A stretch of DNA of 64,000 nt from Paractinoplanes maris (GCF_023544465.1 NZ_JALPVL010000002.1:372001-436000), one strand, 5' to 3'; positions 25,940 through 36,005 are shown, counted from the stretch's first letter. The notes: generated from the letters alone by a model not told the origin. Numbers and translations are program-made.

Positions 25940-28900
25940 ATGCGGCCAGTACTTCTGGAGATGACGGGCTTCGGATCGTTCCGCGAGCCGGCGACGGTGG
26001 ACTTCACCCAAGCCGACTTCTTCGCCCTCGTCGGCCCGACCGGTGCCGGGAAATCAACGGTCATCGACGCCATGGTCTTTGCGCTGTACGGCTCGGTGCC
26101 GCGCTGGGACGATCGGCGTACGGTGTCGCTCGCCTTGGCGCCGACGGTGATCAGAGGAGTCGTACGGCTGGTCTTCGACGTGGGCGCCCATCGCTACGTC
26201 GCCGCACGGGAACTACGGCGAAGTACGACCGGGGTCGGCATCCGTAACGGTCGCCTCGAACGTCTGATGGATCCCACTCGGCTAGGAACCCGCGAGGACG
26301 AAACTGAGCTGATCGCAGCGGACGGCAAAATGAACGCCGCCGTCGAACAACTGCTGGGACTGTCCTTCGACAACTTCTGCTCGTGCGTCGTTCTGCCCCA
26401 AGGAGATTTTGCCGAGTTCCTGCACGCCCGGCCGAGCGATCGACAGAAAATCCTCACCCGCCTGCTCGGCGTCACCGTGTACGAAACCATCGGACAGTCC
26501 GCCAACACCGAGGCCGCGATGGCGAAGGAGCGGGCAATTCTGCTTGACCAGCAGATCAGCCGGCTGACCGCCTTCACCCAGGAGGCCGAAGACGAGGCGC
26601 ACCAACGAGCCGAGCGGCTGGAGGACCTGGGTATCCAGGTCACTACCCGTTTGGCGGAACTCCGGGACGCCGGCGGAGAAGTCGAGAATGCCGAACGTAC
26701 CGTCCGGAGACTCGCGGCGGAGCAGGTCAGCCTGTCTGCGCTCGCCGCCCCGACCGATCTCGTAGCACTCAGCGAACACCTCGCCGCCGCGCGGACGGCG
26801 GCCGGCGAGGCCGAGCACAATCTCGTCGTCGCCGAACGGTTCGACAACGCGGCGCGGGCGGCCTTGCAAGCCGCACCCCGGCGGGGTCCGCTGGAGCAAG
26901 CGCGGCGTGACCATGCTGAGCGCGCGAGGCTCACCCACCGACAGCCCGACGCCGAGAACGATCGGGCCGAAGCCGCCAAATCCCTGTCCGTCACGACAGT
27001 CGACCACTCCGCCGCGACCCGTGAACTTTCGGTGGCCCGGGATGCTGCCGAAACCGCGACAAGCTCGGTGACGGCGGCCAAGACCCGCGTCACGGCACTG
27101 CGAGCCGAGTGCATGAAGCTCGGCAAGCTATCCACTCCGGCCGACGTCGCCGAAATGAGCGGCAGCGAGACCGCCCTCCTGACGAAGCTCACCGCGGCCC
27201 GGCAGGCGCTCACCGACGCGGAGGCGACAGAGGCCGACGCCAGACGCGAAGTCGGTGCGGCGCCCCCACGTGCCCCACTCGAGCAGGCCAAGCACAACCA
27301 CGCTGAACTGGCCAAGTTCCTTGCGTCGGAGCCGGAGTTGGCGCGGCAGCGCGAGGAGGCCAAACAGCAGGTCGAGGCGGCGCACAAGGAAGTTGAGGAG
27401 GCGCACCAGGCCGTTGCCCGGGCTCGGACTGCCCGCGACGAGGCGGCACGCACCGACGTCGCGGCGACCCTCCGGCCACACCTCGTAGCGGGCCAACCCT
27501 GTCCCGTTTGCGAGCAGCCCGTCGAGGCCCTGCCCGACCCGCTGGATCACGAACTGCTCGCCGCGGCCGACAAAGGCCTGACCGACGCAGAGGCCCGGCT
27601 ACGTCGGACAACCCAGCACCACACCACGGCCGTCGCGGCCGAGCAACGGGCCATCGGTGCACTCGAGAGCGCGGCCGCATCGGCAAACGCCCTCCGCCAA
27701 GCCCTGAGCGGGGAACTGGCGGACGAGAGGTCCGTCGATGCCGAGCTGAGCCGCCTGGACAGGTTGACCGTCGCGCTCCGAGACTCCGGCGCCGGCCTTC
27801 ATCGGGCCCGCGCCGCATACGAGGCGGCCGACAAGGAAGCGGCCGCCTTGCGGAAAAGGCTGACGGTGGCCCGGACTCGGCTGAACAGAGCCCGGGATCC
27901 ACTCGTGCCGCTCGGCGCACCGGCCGTCGACGGTCTCGATCTCGCCGAAGCGTGGCAAACACTCGAAACTTGGGCGGCGACCGAGGCCACCACCCGCGAC
28001 GACCTCCTCAAACTCGCGATCCACCAGGCGAGCGAGGCCGAGCAGGCCGCGGAAGCAAGCTCGACCGCGCTCGCGGGTGCCCAGACTGCGGCTGACCGCG
28101 CGGACGTTGCCAAGATGGCCGCCGCTCGCGCCGACCAAGAAACGGCGCTGGTGCTCCGTCAACTCCGAGAGCGGATGTCCGAGCTGGACACGACCCTCGC
28201 CGATGCGCCGACCGACGAGGCTGCCGCCGCCGAGCTGACCCGCATCGATCACCTGGAAGCCGAGACCAGGACCGCCCACGAGAAGGTCCAAGCATCCCGG
28301 GCCGCCCGCGACCTGGCTGCAACCGCGTTCGATCAGCTCCGCGCCGACGAGCAGACCGCTTGGCTCGACCTGCGGGCCGCCCGCGACCGGTTGGTGCCAC
28401 TCGGCGCCCCGCCCGTTCGCCAAGAAAACCTCCTGACCGCTTGGGCTGACCTTGTCGGCTGGGCCAGTCAGCAGTCACGCACTCGGCAAGCAGAGACCGC
28501 ACTCGCGGAAAGCTCTCTCGCAGCAGCCGAACGGCACCTGAATGAGGCTCAGGAAGCCCTCACGGCTCGGCTTTCCCAGGCAGAGGTCGTCGTGCCGCAA
28601 GGCCGGCCCCTCGCGGAGACGGTGGGGGCGGCCGTCGCGGCCGCCTTGGAACGGGCACGAGCCGACGCCCGTCACATCAAAACCCAGCGAACAACTCTGG
28701 CTGAACTCGTCACCGGCAAGGCGGCCGCGGAAGCCGACCACGAGGTGGCGCACATGCTGGCGGGCCTCCTGCGGTCGAACGAGTTTCCTCGCTGGCTGGT
28801 CGCCTCCGCCCTCGACGTCCTGGTCAGGGACGCCTCGGCGAGCCTCGCCGAACTGTCCAGCGGCCAATTCGACCTCACCCACGAGGACGGCGACTTCCTC

Positions 28901-29248
28901 GTGATCGACCACACCAACGCCGACCTGCCACGCCCAGTCAAGACGCTGTCCGGCGGTGAGACCTTCCAAGCGAGTCTGGCGCTGGCGCTCGCACTGTCGG
29001 CGCAGATGTCCACCCTTGCGGCCGCCGGCTCGGCCCGCCTCGACTCGATCTTCCTGGACGAGGGTTTCGGAACACTGGACGAGACGACCCTGGACACTGT
29101 CGCCAACACGCTGGAGAACCTGGCGAGCCAGGGCGACCGGATGGTCGGCGTGATCACCCATGTCAGCACCCTCGCCGACCGCGTCCCGGTGAAGTTCAGG
29201 GTGAACCGCGACCAGTACGGATCCACCGTCACGCGGGACAACTTGTGA
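25940..29248 (+). CDS. sbcC: Operon gene 6: SbcC/Rad50-like ATPase
   Basis: Protein of 1102 aa. ATG 25940 is preceded by GGAGG; the frame is open further left only as the shadow of sbcD. Walker A G-P-T-G-A-G-K-S-T (32-40), then L-P-Q-G-D-F-A-E-F (Q-loop, about 152). Two long coiled-coil arms rich in Ala, Glu and Arg meet at a C-P-V-C zinc hook (about 521-524). Signature L-S-G-G-E-T-F-Q (about 1003) and Walker B S-I-F-L-D-E-G-F-G-T-L-D (about 1037) complete the head. It pairs with SbcD as the tethering ATPase. Its stop overlaps the next GTG. Confidence 0.94.
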   Translation: MRPVLLEMTGFGSFREPATVDFTQADFFALVGPTGAGKSTVIDAMVFALYGSVPRWDDRRTVSLALAPTVIRGVVRLVFDVGAHRYVAARELRRSTTGVGIRNGRLERLMDPTRLGTREDETELIAADGKMNAAVEQLLGLSFDNFCSCVVLPQGDFAEFLHARPSDRQKILTRLLGVTVYETIGQSANTEAAMAKERAILLDQQISRLTAFTQEAEDEAHQRAERLEDLGIQVTTRLAELRDAGGEVENAERTVRRLAAEQVSLSALAAPTDLVALSEHLAAARTAAGEAEHNLVVAERFDNAARAALQAAPRRGPLEQARRDHAERARLTHRQPDAENDRAEAAKSLSVTTVDHSAATRELSVARDAAETATSSVTAAKTRVTALRAECMKLGKLSTPADVAEMSGSETALLTKLTAARQALTDAEATEADARREVGAAPPRAPLEQAKHNHAELAKFLASEPELARQREEAKQQVEAAHKEVEEAHQAVARARTARDEAARTDVAATLRPHLVAGQPCPVCEQPVEALPDPLDHELLAAADKGLTDAEARLRRTTQHHTTAVAAEQRAIGALESAAASANALRQALSGELADERSVDAELSRLDRLTVALRDSGAGLHRARAAYEAADKEAAALRKRLTVARTRLNRARDPLVPLGAPAVDGLDLAEAWQTLETWAATEATTRDDLLKLAIHQASEAEQAAEASSTALAGAQTAADRADVAKMAAARADQETALVLRQLRERMSELDTTLADAPTDEAAAAELTRIDHLEAETRTAHEKVQASRAARDLAATAFDQLRADEQTAWLDLRAARDRLVPLGAPPVRQENLLTAWADLVGWASQQSRTRQAETALAESSLAAAERHLNEAQEALTARLSQAEVVVPQGRPLAETVGAAVAAALERARADARHIKTQRTTLAELVTGKAAAEADHEVAHMLAGLLRSNEFPRWLVASALDVLVRDASASLAELSSGQFDLTHEDGDFLVIDHTNADLPRPVKTLSGGETFQASLALALALSAQMSTLAAAGSARLDSIFLDEGFGTLDETTLDTVANTLENLASQGDRMVGVITHVSTLADRVPVKFRVNRDQYGSTVTRDNL

Positions 29249-30897
29249 CTACGCGGATTGTTGTGGACGAGGTACCCGCGCCCCGCTGGATCGCGGCTTC
29301 CTTGCGGGAGAACGAGGGCCGCGACCCGCTCGGCCTCCAGACGACCACCCAGGATCGATTGATGCCGCTGCTCCTGCCGGGCATCCTTGAGTTGTCCCGA
29401 CGTGCACGGTACTTCGCATTCCACGCCTTTCTCCTCGACGAATACCAGGGCAGACGACTGCCGGCCGACGGCAAGTCGCTAGCCACATTCATCCGCCGGC
29501 GTGAGTGGGAACTCGGCCTCGCGGTGCAGCGCTGCCCAAACGAGTGCGGATCGAGCCCGGTCGGCGCACGGCGGCTGAGTGACGTCGCCGCAGGGCCGGG
29601 ACCGTTCCCGCGCGGGGAATCTGTGGAGAGCAGCTTCGGCGGATACGGGCTGTACTACCGCTCGCCGCTGATTGAACTTGGCATCGTCGCGAGAGCTGGA
29701 ACGATGCTCGGTGACCAACCGATTGCCATCGATGTCCTTCGCGCAACCGATCGAGCCCGAAGCCTGGCTGCGACATTCCGGAGCGCTGTGGAGGACACGG
29801 ATTACTACCGCCGATTCATGTGGACCAGCGATCCGCTACCCGCAGCCGCAATCGATGAATACGCCGGGGTCGCCTGCCTGTGCCGGCTGCGTGAGCGACC
29901 GGACGAACGCAGCGCCGTGCACGACGCCATCTTTGGTAGCGACGCACCCGCTACCAGCGGAGCCGATGAGGCCGGACCCGGCGTTAGCGCCGCGCTGGAC
30001 ACCGGTGTGGTCCAGCGCCGACGCAGCGTTGGGCACTATCTCAGTCTCGTCGCTGCCGATCCAGATGTGCCTTGGTACGGTCGCGCGTATCGGGACGCGT
30101 TGTGGTCGTATTCGCAACCGCGTAGCGACGGGCACGCTCTCGTCGCCGGGCAGTGGGCGGCGCTCATCGCCAAGGACATCTGGCAGGAGGTCATCTGCTC
30201 GGTCTGGTCGCAGTTCTGCCGTGCCGGCCTGGCCCGCAGCCGCGACCTGGGTCGCGGGCTTACCCACGCCGAGGTACGTGACGTGGCCTCAAACATGGTT
30301 GGCGGACCACCTGCCTGGGCCTCCGGCTACCCAACGGCTGCGATCGCTGCCGAGCTGGAGACCGCCGCGTTGACCGTGCCTGACCGTGACGGCGAGGACA
30401 TAGACGTCGCCACGGCGACGCTGGATACCCTTCGGTGGTTGACCGCCGGGCTCGACACGGCCACCTCCGCTGTCGTGGTGCTGCTAGAACTCGCCCGCCG
30501 CACCAAGGGTCGCGTCGATCCCGGCTGGGAGAAGGCGTCGCGGGTCAGATCGGCATGGCAGCCGTCGGTAGCCGAAGTCCTAGCCGCCGTCGGTGAGCAT
30601 CTCAACGGTCAGCCGTCCCTCGGGGAGACGCTGTGGTGGCTGGTATCGCGGTTCGTGGTCCCGGTGCATGAGCGCATCGCCTATTCCAAACTGCCGGACT
30701 TCACGTTCCGGTTCCGCTGGGATGAAGGGCTCCTGCGGTTCTACGACCACGGCATCGAGCGGTTCCCACTCGCCGCGATCCGCGCAAACCCGCTGAGCTG
30801 GATCACCTGGGACCTGGGTCTGTGGGAAGGCGACGAGCCTACCGAATCACGGCTGACCGATCGAGGCACCGCGTTCGTCCACGAGGTTCTCGGATGA
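29245..30897 (+). CDS. Operon gene 7: DUF6361-like protein of unknown function
   Basis: Protein of 550 aa with GTG 29245 overlapping the sbcC stop. The N-terminus has R-D-P-L-G-L and L-L-L-P-G-I-L-E-L-S-R-R-A-R-Y-F-A-F-H-A-F-L, which I associate with DUF6361-type proteins found next to helicases and PLD proteins in defence islands; this resemblance is from memory and is not proven. The body is helical with few charged motifs, and no nuclease or ATPase signature is visible. Two Trp-rich patches lie near the end (L-W-W-L-V, I-T-W-D-L-G-L-W). It lies between SbcC and the PLD protein, so it is likely a complex subunit. Confidence 0.65.
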   Translation: MTTRIVVDEVPAPRWIAASLRENEGRDPLGLQTTTQDRLMPLLLPGILELSRRARYFAFHAFLLDEYQGRRLPADGKSLATFIRRREWELGLAVQRCPNECGSSPVGARRLSDVAAGPGPFPRGESVESSFGGYGLYYRSPLIELGIVARAGTMLGDQPIAIDVLRATDRARSLAATFRSAVEDTDYYRRFMWTSDPLPAAAIDEYAGVACLCRLRERPDERSAVHDAIFGSDAPATSGADEAGPGVSAALDTGVVQRRRSVGHYLSLVAADPDVPWYGRAYRDALWSYSQPRSDGHALVAGQWAALIAKDIWQEVICSVWSQFCRAGLARSRDLGRGLTHAEVRDVASNMVGGPPAWASGYPTAAIAAELETAALTVPDRDGEDIDVATATLDTLRWLTAGLDTATSAVVVLLELARRTKGRVDPGWEKASRVRSAWQPSVAEVLAAVGEHLNGQPSLGETLWWLVSRFVVPVHERIAYSKLPDFTFRFRWDEGLLRFYDHGIERFPLAAIRANPLSWITWDLGLWEGDEPTESRLTDRGTAFVHEVLG

Positions 30898-33542
30898 CCG
30901 AGCCGGCGGTCCCTTTGGCGGAACGAAGCCGCCCGGTCAACGAACTGTTCATCGGTGCCGCGTCGGCGATGTGGGCCACGACGTACAGCGTGGACCTGTC
31001 GTTGTTCAACGAGTTCCTGCTACCTCGGTTGGGTGACCCTCCGCTCAACGTCGTCGTGCTCGCGGACCACCGCAGGCTCACCGCCGGCCTCGACCGCCTC
31101 CCTGCTGATGCCGTCGACACCCTCACGGCTGTGAACCGGCGATGGCTGCTGCGCGGCGTACGTCCGGGCGGTCAGGCATTCCACCCCAAGACGTACCTCA
31201 CCGTGGCCGGAACCAGGGCGACCCTGCTGGTCGGGTCCGGGAACCTTTCAATGACCGGGCTCGACCGGGGCAAGGAAGTCTTCACCACCTTCCGCTCCGG
31301 CACCCCCATCGGCGACGCAGCCATCCGCACATGGCGAACCTGGATTCACCGCGTCGTCGGCCTCGTCGATGACACAACTCTCGCCCAACGGCTACTCGAC
31401 CTCGACACCCGGCTGCCGCCCCAACCAGCCGACACGCCGCAGACAGACTCACCTCTGCTCCACAATCTGGACACCCCGATCGCCGCCCAGTTCAAGACGG
31501 TCCTTACCGCCCAGGCGCCCACGGACATTGACGAGCTGCTACTCAGCGCCCCGTACTACGACGACGATGCGGAAGCGGTCGGGCAGCTACTCACCGACCT
31601 GCGCCCTCGGCGCGTTCGTGTGTTCCTCACGAAAGCCACGAGCGTCAACGGGAACCGGCTCAAGGAAAGACTGATCGCCAGCGGCGCCACAACCGACGTG
31701 CTCATGTACCAGCCGGACGAGTTCGTGCACGCCAAACTCATTGGCGCCGTGGCCGGCGACCAGGGATGGCTACTGTCTGGATCTGCGAACCTGTCCCGAG
31801 CCGCGTTGACCCGCACCGTGGGACACAGCGGCAATGTCGAGGTCGCCGTCCTTAGCCAACTCACCGCGGACAAGGTCCGAGCGGCGTTCACACCCCCGGA
31901 CACCACAGCCGTTACCGCCAACCTCGACCAACTCGGATCATGGTCTTTCCGATCCGAACCGGAACCCGCAGCGCCCTCAGTACGCCTGATCTCCGCATCT
32001 GCGAACGGCGACGGACGGGTGGAGGTGTCCAGCGAGCCGATGGCTCAGCCCGGTTGGCTGCTTGACGACCTGACGCACCGACAACCGCTCACCCGCGACA
32101 CCTCCGGGAGAGCCGTCACCGCTGGTCCGCTGCATAGGCGCCTCGTTCGTCTGGTCGACGCCAACGATTCCGTCCTGTCCAACCAGGTAGTCGTGGACGA
32201 CCCGACCGCACTCGCAACCGCGCTCACTGCGACAGCGCGACTCAGCGTCGACCTACCAGACGGCCTTGTCACTGGTGACCTCGACAGCCCGCTCGGCAAG
32301 ATGCTGGTCTGGCTGCACCGCAACTTGGTGATGGAGGTCAGCGATCGACCGACATCCGCCGCAGGCGGCGGCGTGACGGCCGATGAGGAAACCGAACAGG
32401 GCAACGACGACCTATGGGTACGCCTCGAACGTGAACAGCTCGGGCGTGACCCACGCGCCAGTCGATACGGAAGAATCTGGGGCGACAGTCTCGACGCCAG
32501 CGAACCGATCATCGAGCTCCTCGACGCGCTACGTGCGCGGACTCCATCGGAGCCTGCTTCCGGCCGTGCCGGGCCTTCACTTCTTGCAAGACTCCTCGAC
32601 GACGCTGGCGACGCCGAAGAAGAAGAGGCACCGACGCCGCGGAGGTGGCGGCTCGCAGCCCGCGTCCGCATACGCGCCCGCAACCTTCTAAGACGCTGGG
32701 CCAATACGCAAGCGGACCCTCGCCTGGCATGGATCGAGCCCCTTGCGCCGGCCGGTAACTTCGCGACGATCGTCGGCGCGTTCGCCGAACTCAACCTCGC
32801 CTCCGCCCAGACCCCCGAACGGCTGGAGTTGACCGAGCAAGACCTTGATGACCTGTGGCTGCGCTGGCTTGGCGGATTTGCGGGAGGCGGCACCCGCCCT
32901 GGCTGGCTCAACCAGGTCGATCAAGAAGTCTGTACGAAAGCCAAGCAACGGCTGCCCCAGTGGCTACCGGAAGCCGCTGCTGCATTGTCCTGGCTGACCG
33001 TGCAGCCTGGTCCACGCCGCCGGGAACGAGTTGTGGAGGCCCAGCCCGTCATTATCGCCGCGTTCGAACACAACCTGGTCGACCCGACAGACGAAACCGC
33101 CAGATACCTCAGCGCCATCACCGGACGCGCCATCACTCGCGCCGAAGTGGATGAACAGCTCTTGGGCGCCATCACGTTCATCGATGATGATCTCTGGTGT
33201 GCCCGCACGGCGTCCGAGCTTGGCCTTGACGACCTAACTCTCGACGCGCCACCTGGCGCTGCAGCGATCCAGGTCCGCCTTGGTGTGCGAGGCATCGCGG
33301 ATCCTCTTCTTGATCCACGTCTGCCGCGGTTGCTCGCCGCGGTCCGCCAATACCGGCGTTGCCGCGGAGTGGCCGTCTACGCCACTGACAGTAGCTGGCG
33401 ACTTTCCCTCACAGAGGGTGAGACGCTCGCCGTTCTTCCCGGCCTCGGCCAGACGGTATTGGAGTCGAGCGAACCAACCAGCGATCGTCTCCTCGACCAA
33501 CTCAACGCCGCGGTCGGTGTGCTGGCCGACCTGTTTGCGTAG
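30894..33542 (+). CDS. Operon gene 8: phospholipase-D-superfamily nuclease-like protein
   Basis: Protein of 882 aa with ATG 30894 overlapping the previous stop (ATGA). Two HKD-type halves are present: F-H-P-K-T-Y-L (H97, K99) with G-S-G-N-L-S-M-T-G, and V-H-A-K-L-I-G (about 279-281) with G-S-A-N-L-S-R-A. The general-acid Asp of classic HxKx4D is replaced by the G-S-x-N-L-S form used by DNA-acting PLD proteins (DrmC, Dpd-type, BfiI-type). The C-terminal ~550 residues are an added helical region of unknown function. No signal peptide, so intracellular. Probably the last gene of the operon: about 200 bp then a convergent pseudogene. Confidence 0.82.
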   Translation: MTEPAVPLAERSRPVNELFIGAASAMWATTYSVDLSLFNEFLLPRLGDPPLNVVVLADHRRLTAGLDRLPADAVDTLTAVNRRWLLRGVRPGGQAFHPKTYLTVAGTRATLLVGSGNLSMTGLDRGKEVFTTFRSGTPIGDAAIRTWRTWIHRVVGLVDDTTLAQRLLDLDTRLPPQPADTPQTDSPLLHNLDTPIAAQFKTVLTAQAPTDIDELLLSAPYYDDDAEAVGQLLTDLRPRRVRVFLTKATSVNGNRLKERLIASGATTDVLMYQPDEFVHAKLIGAVAGDQGWLLSGSANLSRAALTRTVGHSGNVEVAVLSQLTADKVRAAFTPPDTTAVTANLDQLGSWSFRSEPEPAAPSVRLISASANGDGRVEVSSEPMAQPGWLLDDLTHRQPLTRDTSGRAVTAGPLHRRLVRLVDANDSVLSNQVVVDDPTALATALTATARLSVDLPDGLVTGDLDSPLGKMLVWLHRNLVMEVSDRPTSAAGGGVTADEETEQGNDDLWVRLEREQLGRDPRASRYGRIWGDSLDASEPIIELLDALRARTPSEPASGRAGPSLLARLLDDAGDAEEEEAPTPRRWRLAARVRIRARNLLRRWANTQADPRLAWIEPLAPAGNFATIVGAFAELNLASAQTPERLELTEQDLDDLWLRWLGGFAGGGTRPGWLNQVDQEVCTKAKQRLPQWLPEAAAALSWLTVQPGPRRRERVVEAQPVIIAAFEHNLVDPTDETARYLSAITGRAITRAEVDEQLLGAITFIDDDLWCARTASELGLDDLTLDAPPGAAAIQVRLGVRGIADPLLDPRLPRLLAAVRQYRRCRGVAVYATDSSWRLSLTEGETLAVLPGLGQTVLESSEPTSDRLLDQLNAAVGVLADLFA

Positions 33543-33742
33543 CCGAAGCAGGCATCGCTCGATTGCCGGCCCCTGACGATCCCCTCCATGGCTGCTGGAA
33601 GCGCCCAGTCATCCCTACGGTGGTTCATCACTATCAATCCGGCCGAGCGTCGATGCCGCACCACAAGTGGCATTCTGTGCAGACTGGAGCGACCGAGCGC
33701 AACGACAGAAGGTGCGAGCGCGATGCAGAGTGATTGCGCACC

Positions 33743-34775
33743 TCAAGCGCCGGGCTCTCCCTGCGCGGTGCTGAGCGTTCTAAGCACGTGGGTCAGATGA
33801 TGTGCCGTGCCCCAGGCGCGCCACTGCATCGGGTTACCGGGGCCTCCGAACCGTTCGGCGCACCGTGCGACCTCGCCGTCACCCCACGAGTAGGCACCGC
33901 CCTCAGCTGGCCAGTGGTCTGCTGCGACCAGCGAGGCGCATAGCTCGTACATGGCCTTGTTGCCGTTGCCGTCCGCGCCCATCGGTATATCCACCACACG
34001 TCGTCGTCGGTATACCTGATGTTGGGCATGGGAACCCATCCCCCACGCTCATTTCGGGATGGCCGATGCCGTAGTCACCGAATCCGAGATCGGGTTCTCG
34101 AAGGCGCTTCCAAAGGGCCAGGTCATGTCGGGGAATCGGGGTGGCCGCGTTCTTGGGCAGATCAGCCAACGTCTTGGGCATTGCGCCTGCGGCCACCGTG
34201 ATGGATTCCCAGGGATAACGTCGTGCCCAGGCGACGCACTTCCGGTCCAGCGGCTCAACTCGGCCGAGGTCGCGCGCCGAACGGATCTCGAAGAAGTCGA
34301 GGACGAGGGACGACTGCTCGATCGTCGTTCCCGCTTGCCGACACAGCTCGGCCAGCCTTCCCTCGGCTTGTTCGTCATCCGGATCAGCCGCATCGCCGCC
34401 CAGCCGCACCACGGTCTGACCTGTGTGCATCTCCGTGGCCTCTCGCGCCTCAGCGAGCCGGCGGCTGGAGTCGTGTAGGTGGAGGACCGGGCGAACCGGT
34501 ACTCCCCAGAGGGCGAAGTCCTCAGCAATGTCCCGTAGCGGCCCTCGCCAGCGGTCGTCCGAATCGCCCAGGTGGCCGACGTCAACGGCGATCGTCATGC
34601 CTAACGGAACCGAGTCACGGGCCTTCTTGGTGAACGCGTACGCATCCTTGATCGGATCATTGGACGCTGGCGGCACCTCAAAGATCGGCAAAGTGCTTGG
34701 CACGAACGCTTCGGGCAGCCGGGCGATGGCCTTGAGCTCACCTTCGCGGCCTCTGAGTATGGGCATGTAGACCAA
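33743..34775 (-). pseudogene. Phage T4 beta-protein homologue, frameshifted
   Basis: The frame starts near TTG 34775 (GAGGGG lies six bases before it) with M-P-I-L-R-G-R-E-G-E-L, the typical opening of the T4 'beta protein' family. It continues through I-A-V-D-V-G-H-L and L-V-L-D-F-F-E-I to G-I-G-H-P-E. The conserved end is then found in two other frames: P-N-I-R-Y ... W-W-I-Y-R-W, then K-A-M-Y-E-L-C-A and P-M-Q-W-R-A-W-G-T-A-H-H. Two frameshifts near 34025 and 33985 therefore separate otherwise well preserved sequence, so inactivation looks recent. Sequencing error at both sites is possible but less likely. Confidence 0.8.
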
Positions 34776-35118
34776 GGCGCACCCCTCGCAGGCCATCCAC
34801 ACCTTTCGCTCGATAGTGCACGCTTGGTATTCAGTCCGCAACTGTGGGTATACCCTTTCCCCGGTAGACAATCGTAGCGGACAGCGACCCAGCGGTCGGG
34901 CTGATGCGCGTCGTGGCCGGGGCGGCGGACCGGCCAGGTGCGACAGAACTCTCATAACTGGCCGAATCCTCGTTTCGTCGTCCGGCCGGACCGCGAGGAG
35001 CGAAGTGCCCCGTTTCGATCCGGTCGGTAGCTGATGCGTCGCCGGCGTGCGGGCACGGAGGACCCGTGGAAGCCTTTGCCGTACCTGGCGATATGAGAAT
35101 GGGGGACGGCGGGTCAAC
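34776..35118. other. Intergenic region, no gene seen
   Basis: About 340 bases with stops in all frames or no codon bias. It contains AT-richer patches near 34830-34860 that could be a promoter for the minus-strand beta-protein gene. No repeats shared with other parts of the window were noticed. Confidence 0.5.
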
Positions 35119-35775
35119 TCACCGGGATGAGCGGGCGACGTACTCTTCCACCTTCGCCTTGAGAAACTCGAGCTCGTTGATGACGCCCGAGAGCTGACCA
35201 TCGGTGTGAGCGCCGGTTGTGGGTCGAGATGTCGCGGCCTCTCGCTTCGACTCCCCGGCAGTGCCGACCTGCCGGATGTCGGTAGATCCGGCAACGCGCT
35301 TCCCGTTCTGCGTCGCACCCTGCGATGGTTGACTCGTCGCGGACGCTTTCGTCGCCTCTGGCCGGTGTGTGGCTGGTCGTGCCAGTGTGACGGCGATGTC
35401 CACTGGGCGGTCGAGCCGCCGACTCAGAGCGTCGGCGATTTGCCCACGGAGCCGTGACTCGACGACGTCGCGAGTGAACGCGTCCGGCGCGACGAATAGG
35501 GCAGTGTCATTGACGATGGTGTGGAGCTGAAGCAGCGTGACGTAGGCGAGTTCCTGCGTAGACCGGAGCTCGCCGGCCAGGTCGAGCAGTGCGTCCCCCC
35601 AGGTGTCAGTCAGCCGGTCGGAGCGCGGGAGCGTGACCCGGGAGGCGCCGTGCGCCGCCTTCAGTGCCTGCGCCCGCCCGGCTTCGGCCAGCCAGTGGTC
35701 GACGGTGGTACCGGCCGCCTCGGCGGCTTCTTCGAATTGGCGGTAGTCGTCAGAATTGATCTTCACTTTTGGCAT
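35119..35775 (-). CDS. Hypothetical protein with DnaA-N-like domain
   Basis: Protein of 218 aa from ATG 35775. The N-terminus (M-P-K-V-K-I-N-S-D-D-Y-R-Q-F-E-E-A-A) looks like a small DNA-binding or RHH-type start, possibly plasmid-related. The middle contains L-F-V-A-P-D-A-F-T-R-D-V-V-E-S-R-L and I-A-D-A-L-S-R-R-L-D-R-P-V-D-I-A-V-T, the pattern of the DnaA N-terminal/KH-like domain (which binds DnaB or replication partners). The C-terminus is Ser/Thr/Gly-rich linker then a short coiled coil. No AAA domain is present, so it is not DnaA. It may be a replication or partition relic of an integrated element. Confidence 0.6.
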   Translation of the reverse strand: MPKVKINSDDYRQFEEAAEAAGTTVDHWLAEAGRAQALKAAHGASRVTLPRSDRLTDTWGDALLDLAGELRSTQELAYVTLLQLHTIVNDTALFVAPDAFTRDVVESRLRGQIADALSRRLDRPVDIAVTLARPATHRPEATKASATSQPSQGATQNGKRVAGSTDIRQVGTAGESKREAATSRPTTGAHTDGQLSGVINELEFLKAKVEEYVARSSR

Positions 35776-36005
35776 GCCGGATATCCAACCCCGGAACCCG
35801 GGCGATGCGCGAGATCGTCGTGTGTCATCTTGCGGCGTGACCTCCGCCCGGTCGCCCAGTCGGGCGGAAAGCTATGTCTGCCCAGCTTAACGAGGGAGTC
35901 AGGGTCAGCCGATGGGATTCATTCGGGCTGAGCCGCGTACGTTTGATCGCTCGGCGTCCGAATTTGCGGATTACCCTGTCGGACCCTCGCCGTACGGTCC
36001 GGCCC

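Noticed and set aside
24769..29248. SbcCD as the ordinary housekeeping pair
   Set aside because: Not excluded, but it is embedded in a tight eight-gene operon inside an island, so a dedicated role is favoured. Finding a second sbcCD elsewhere would decide.
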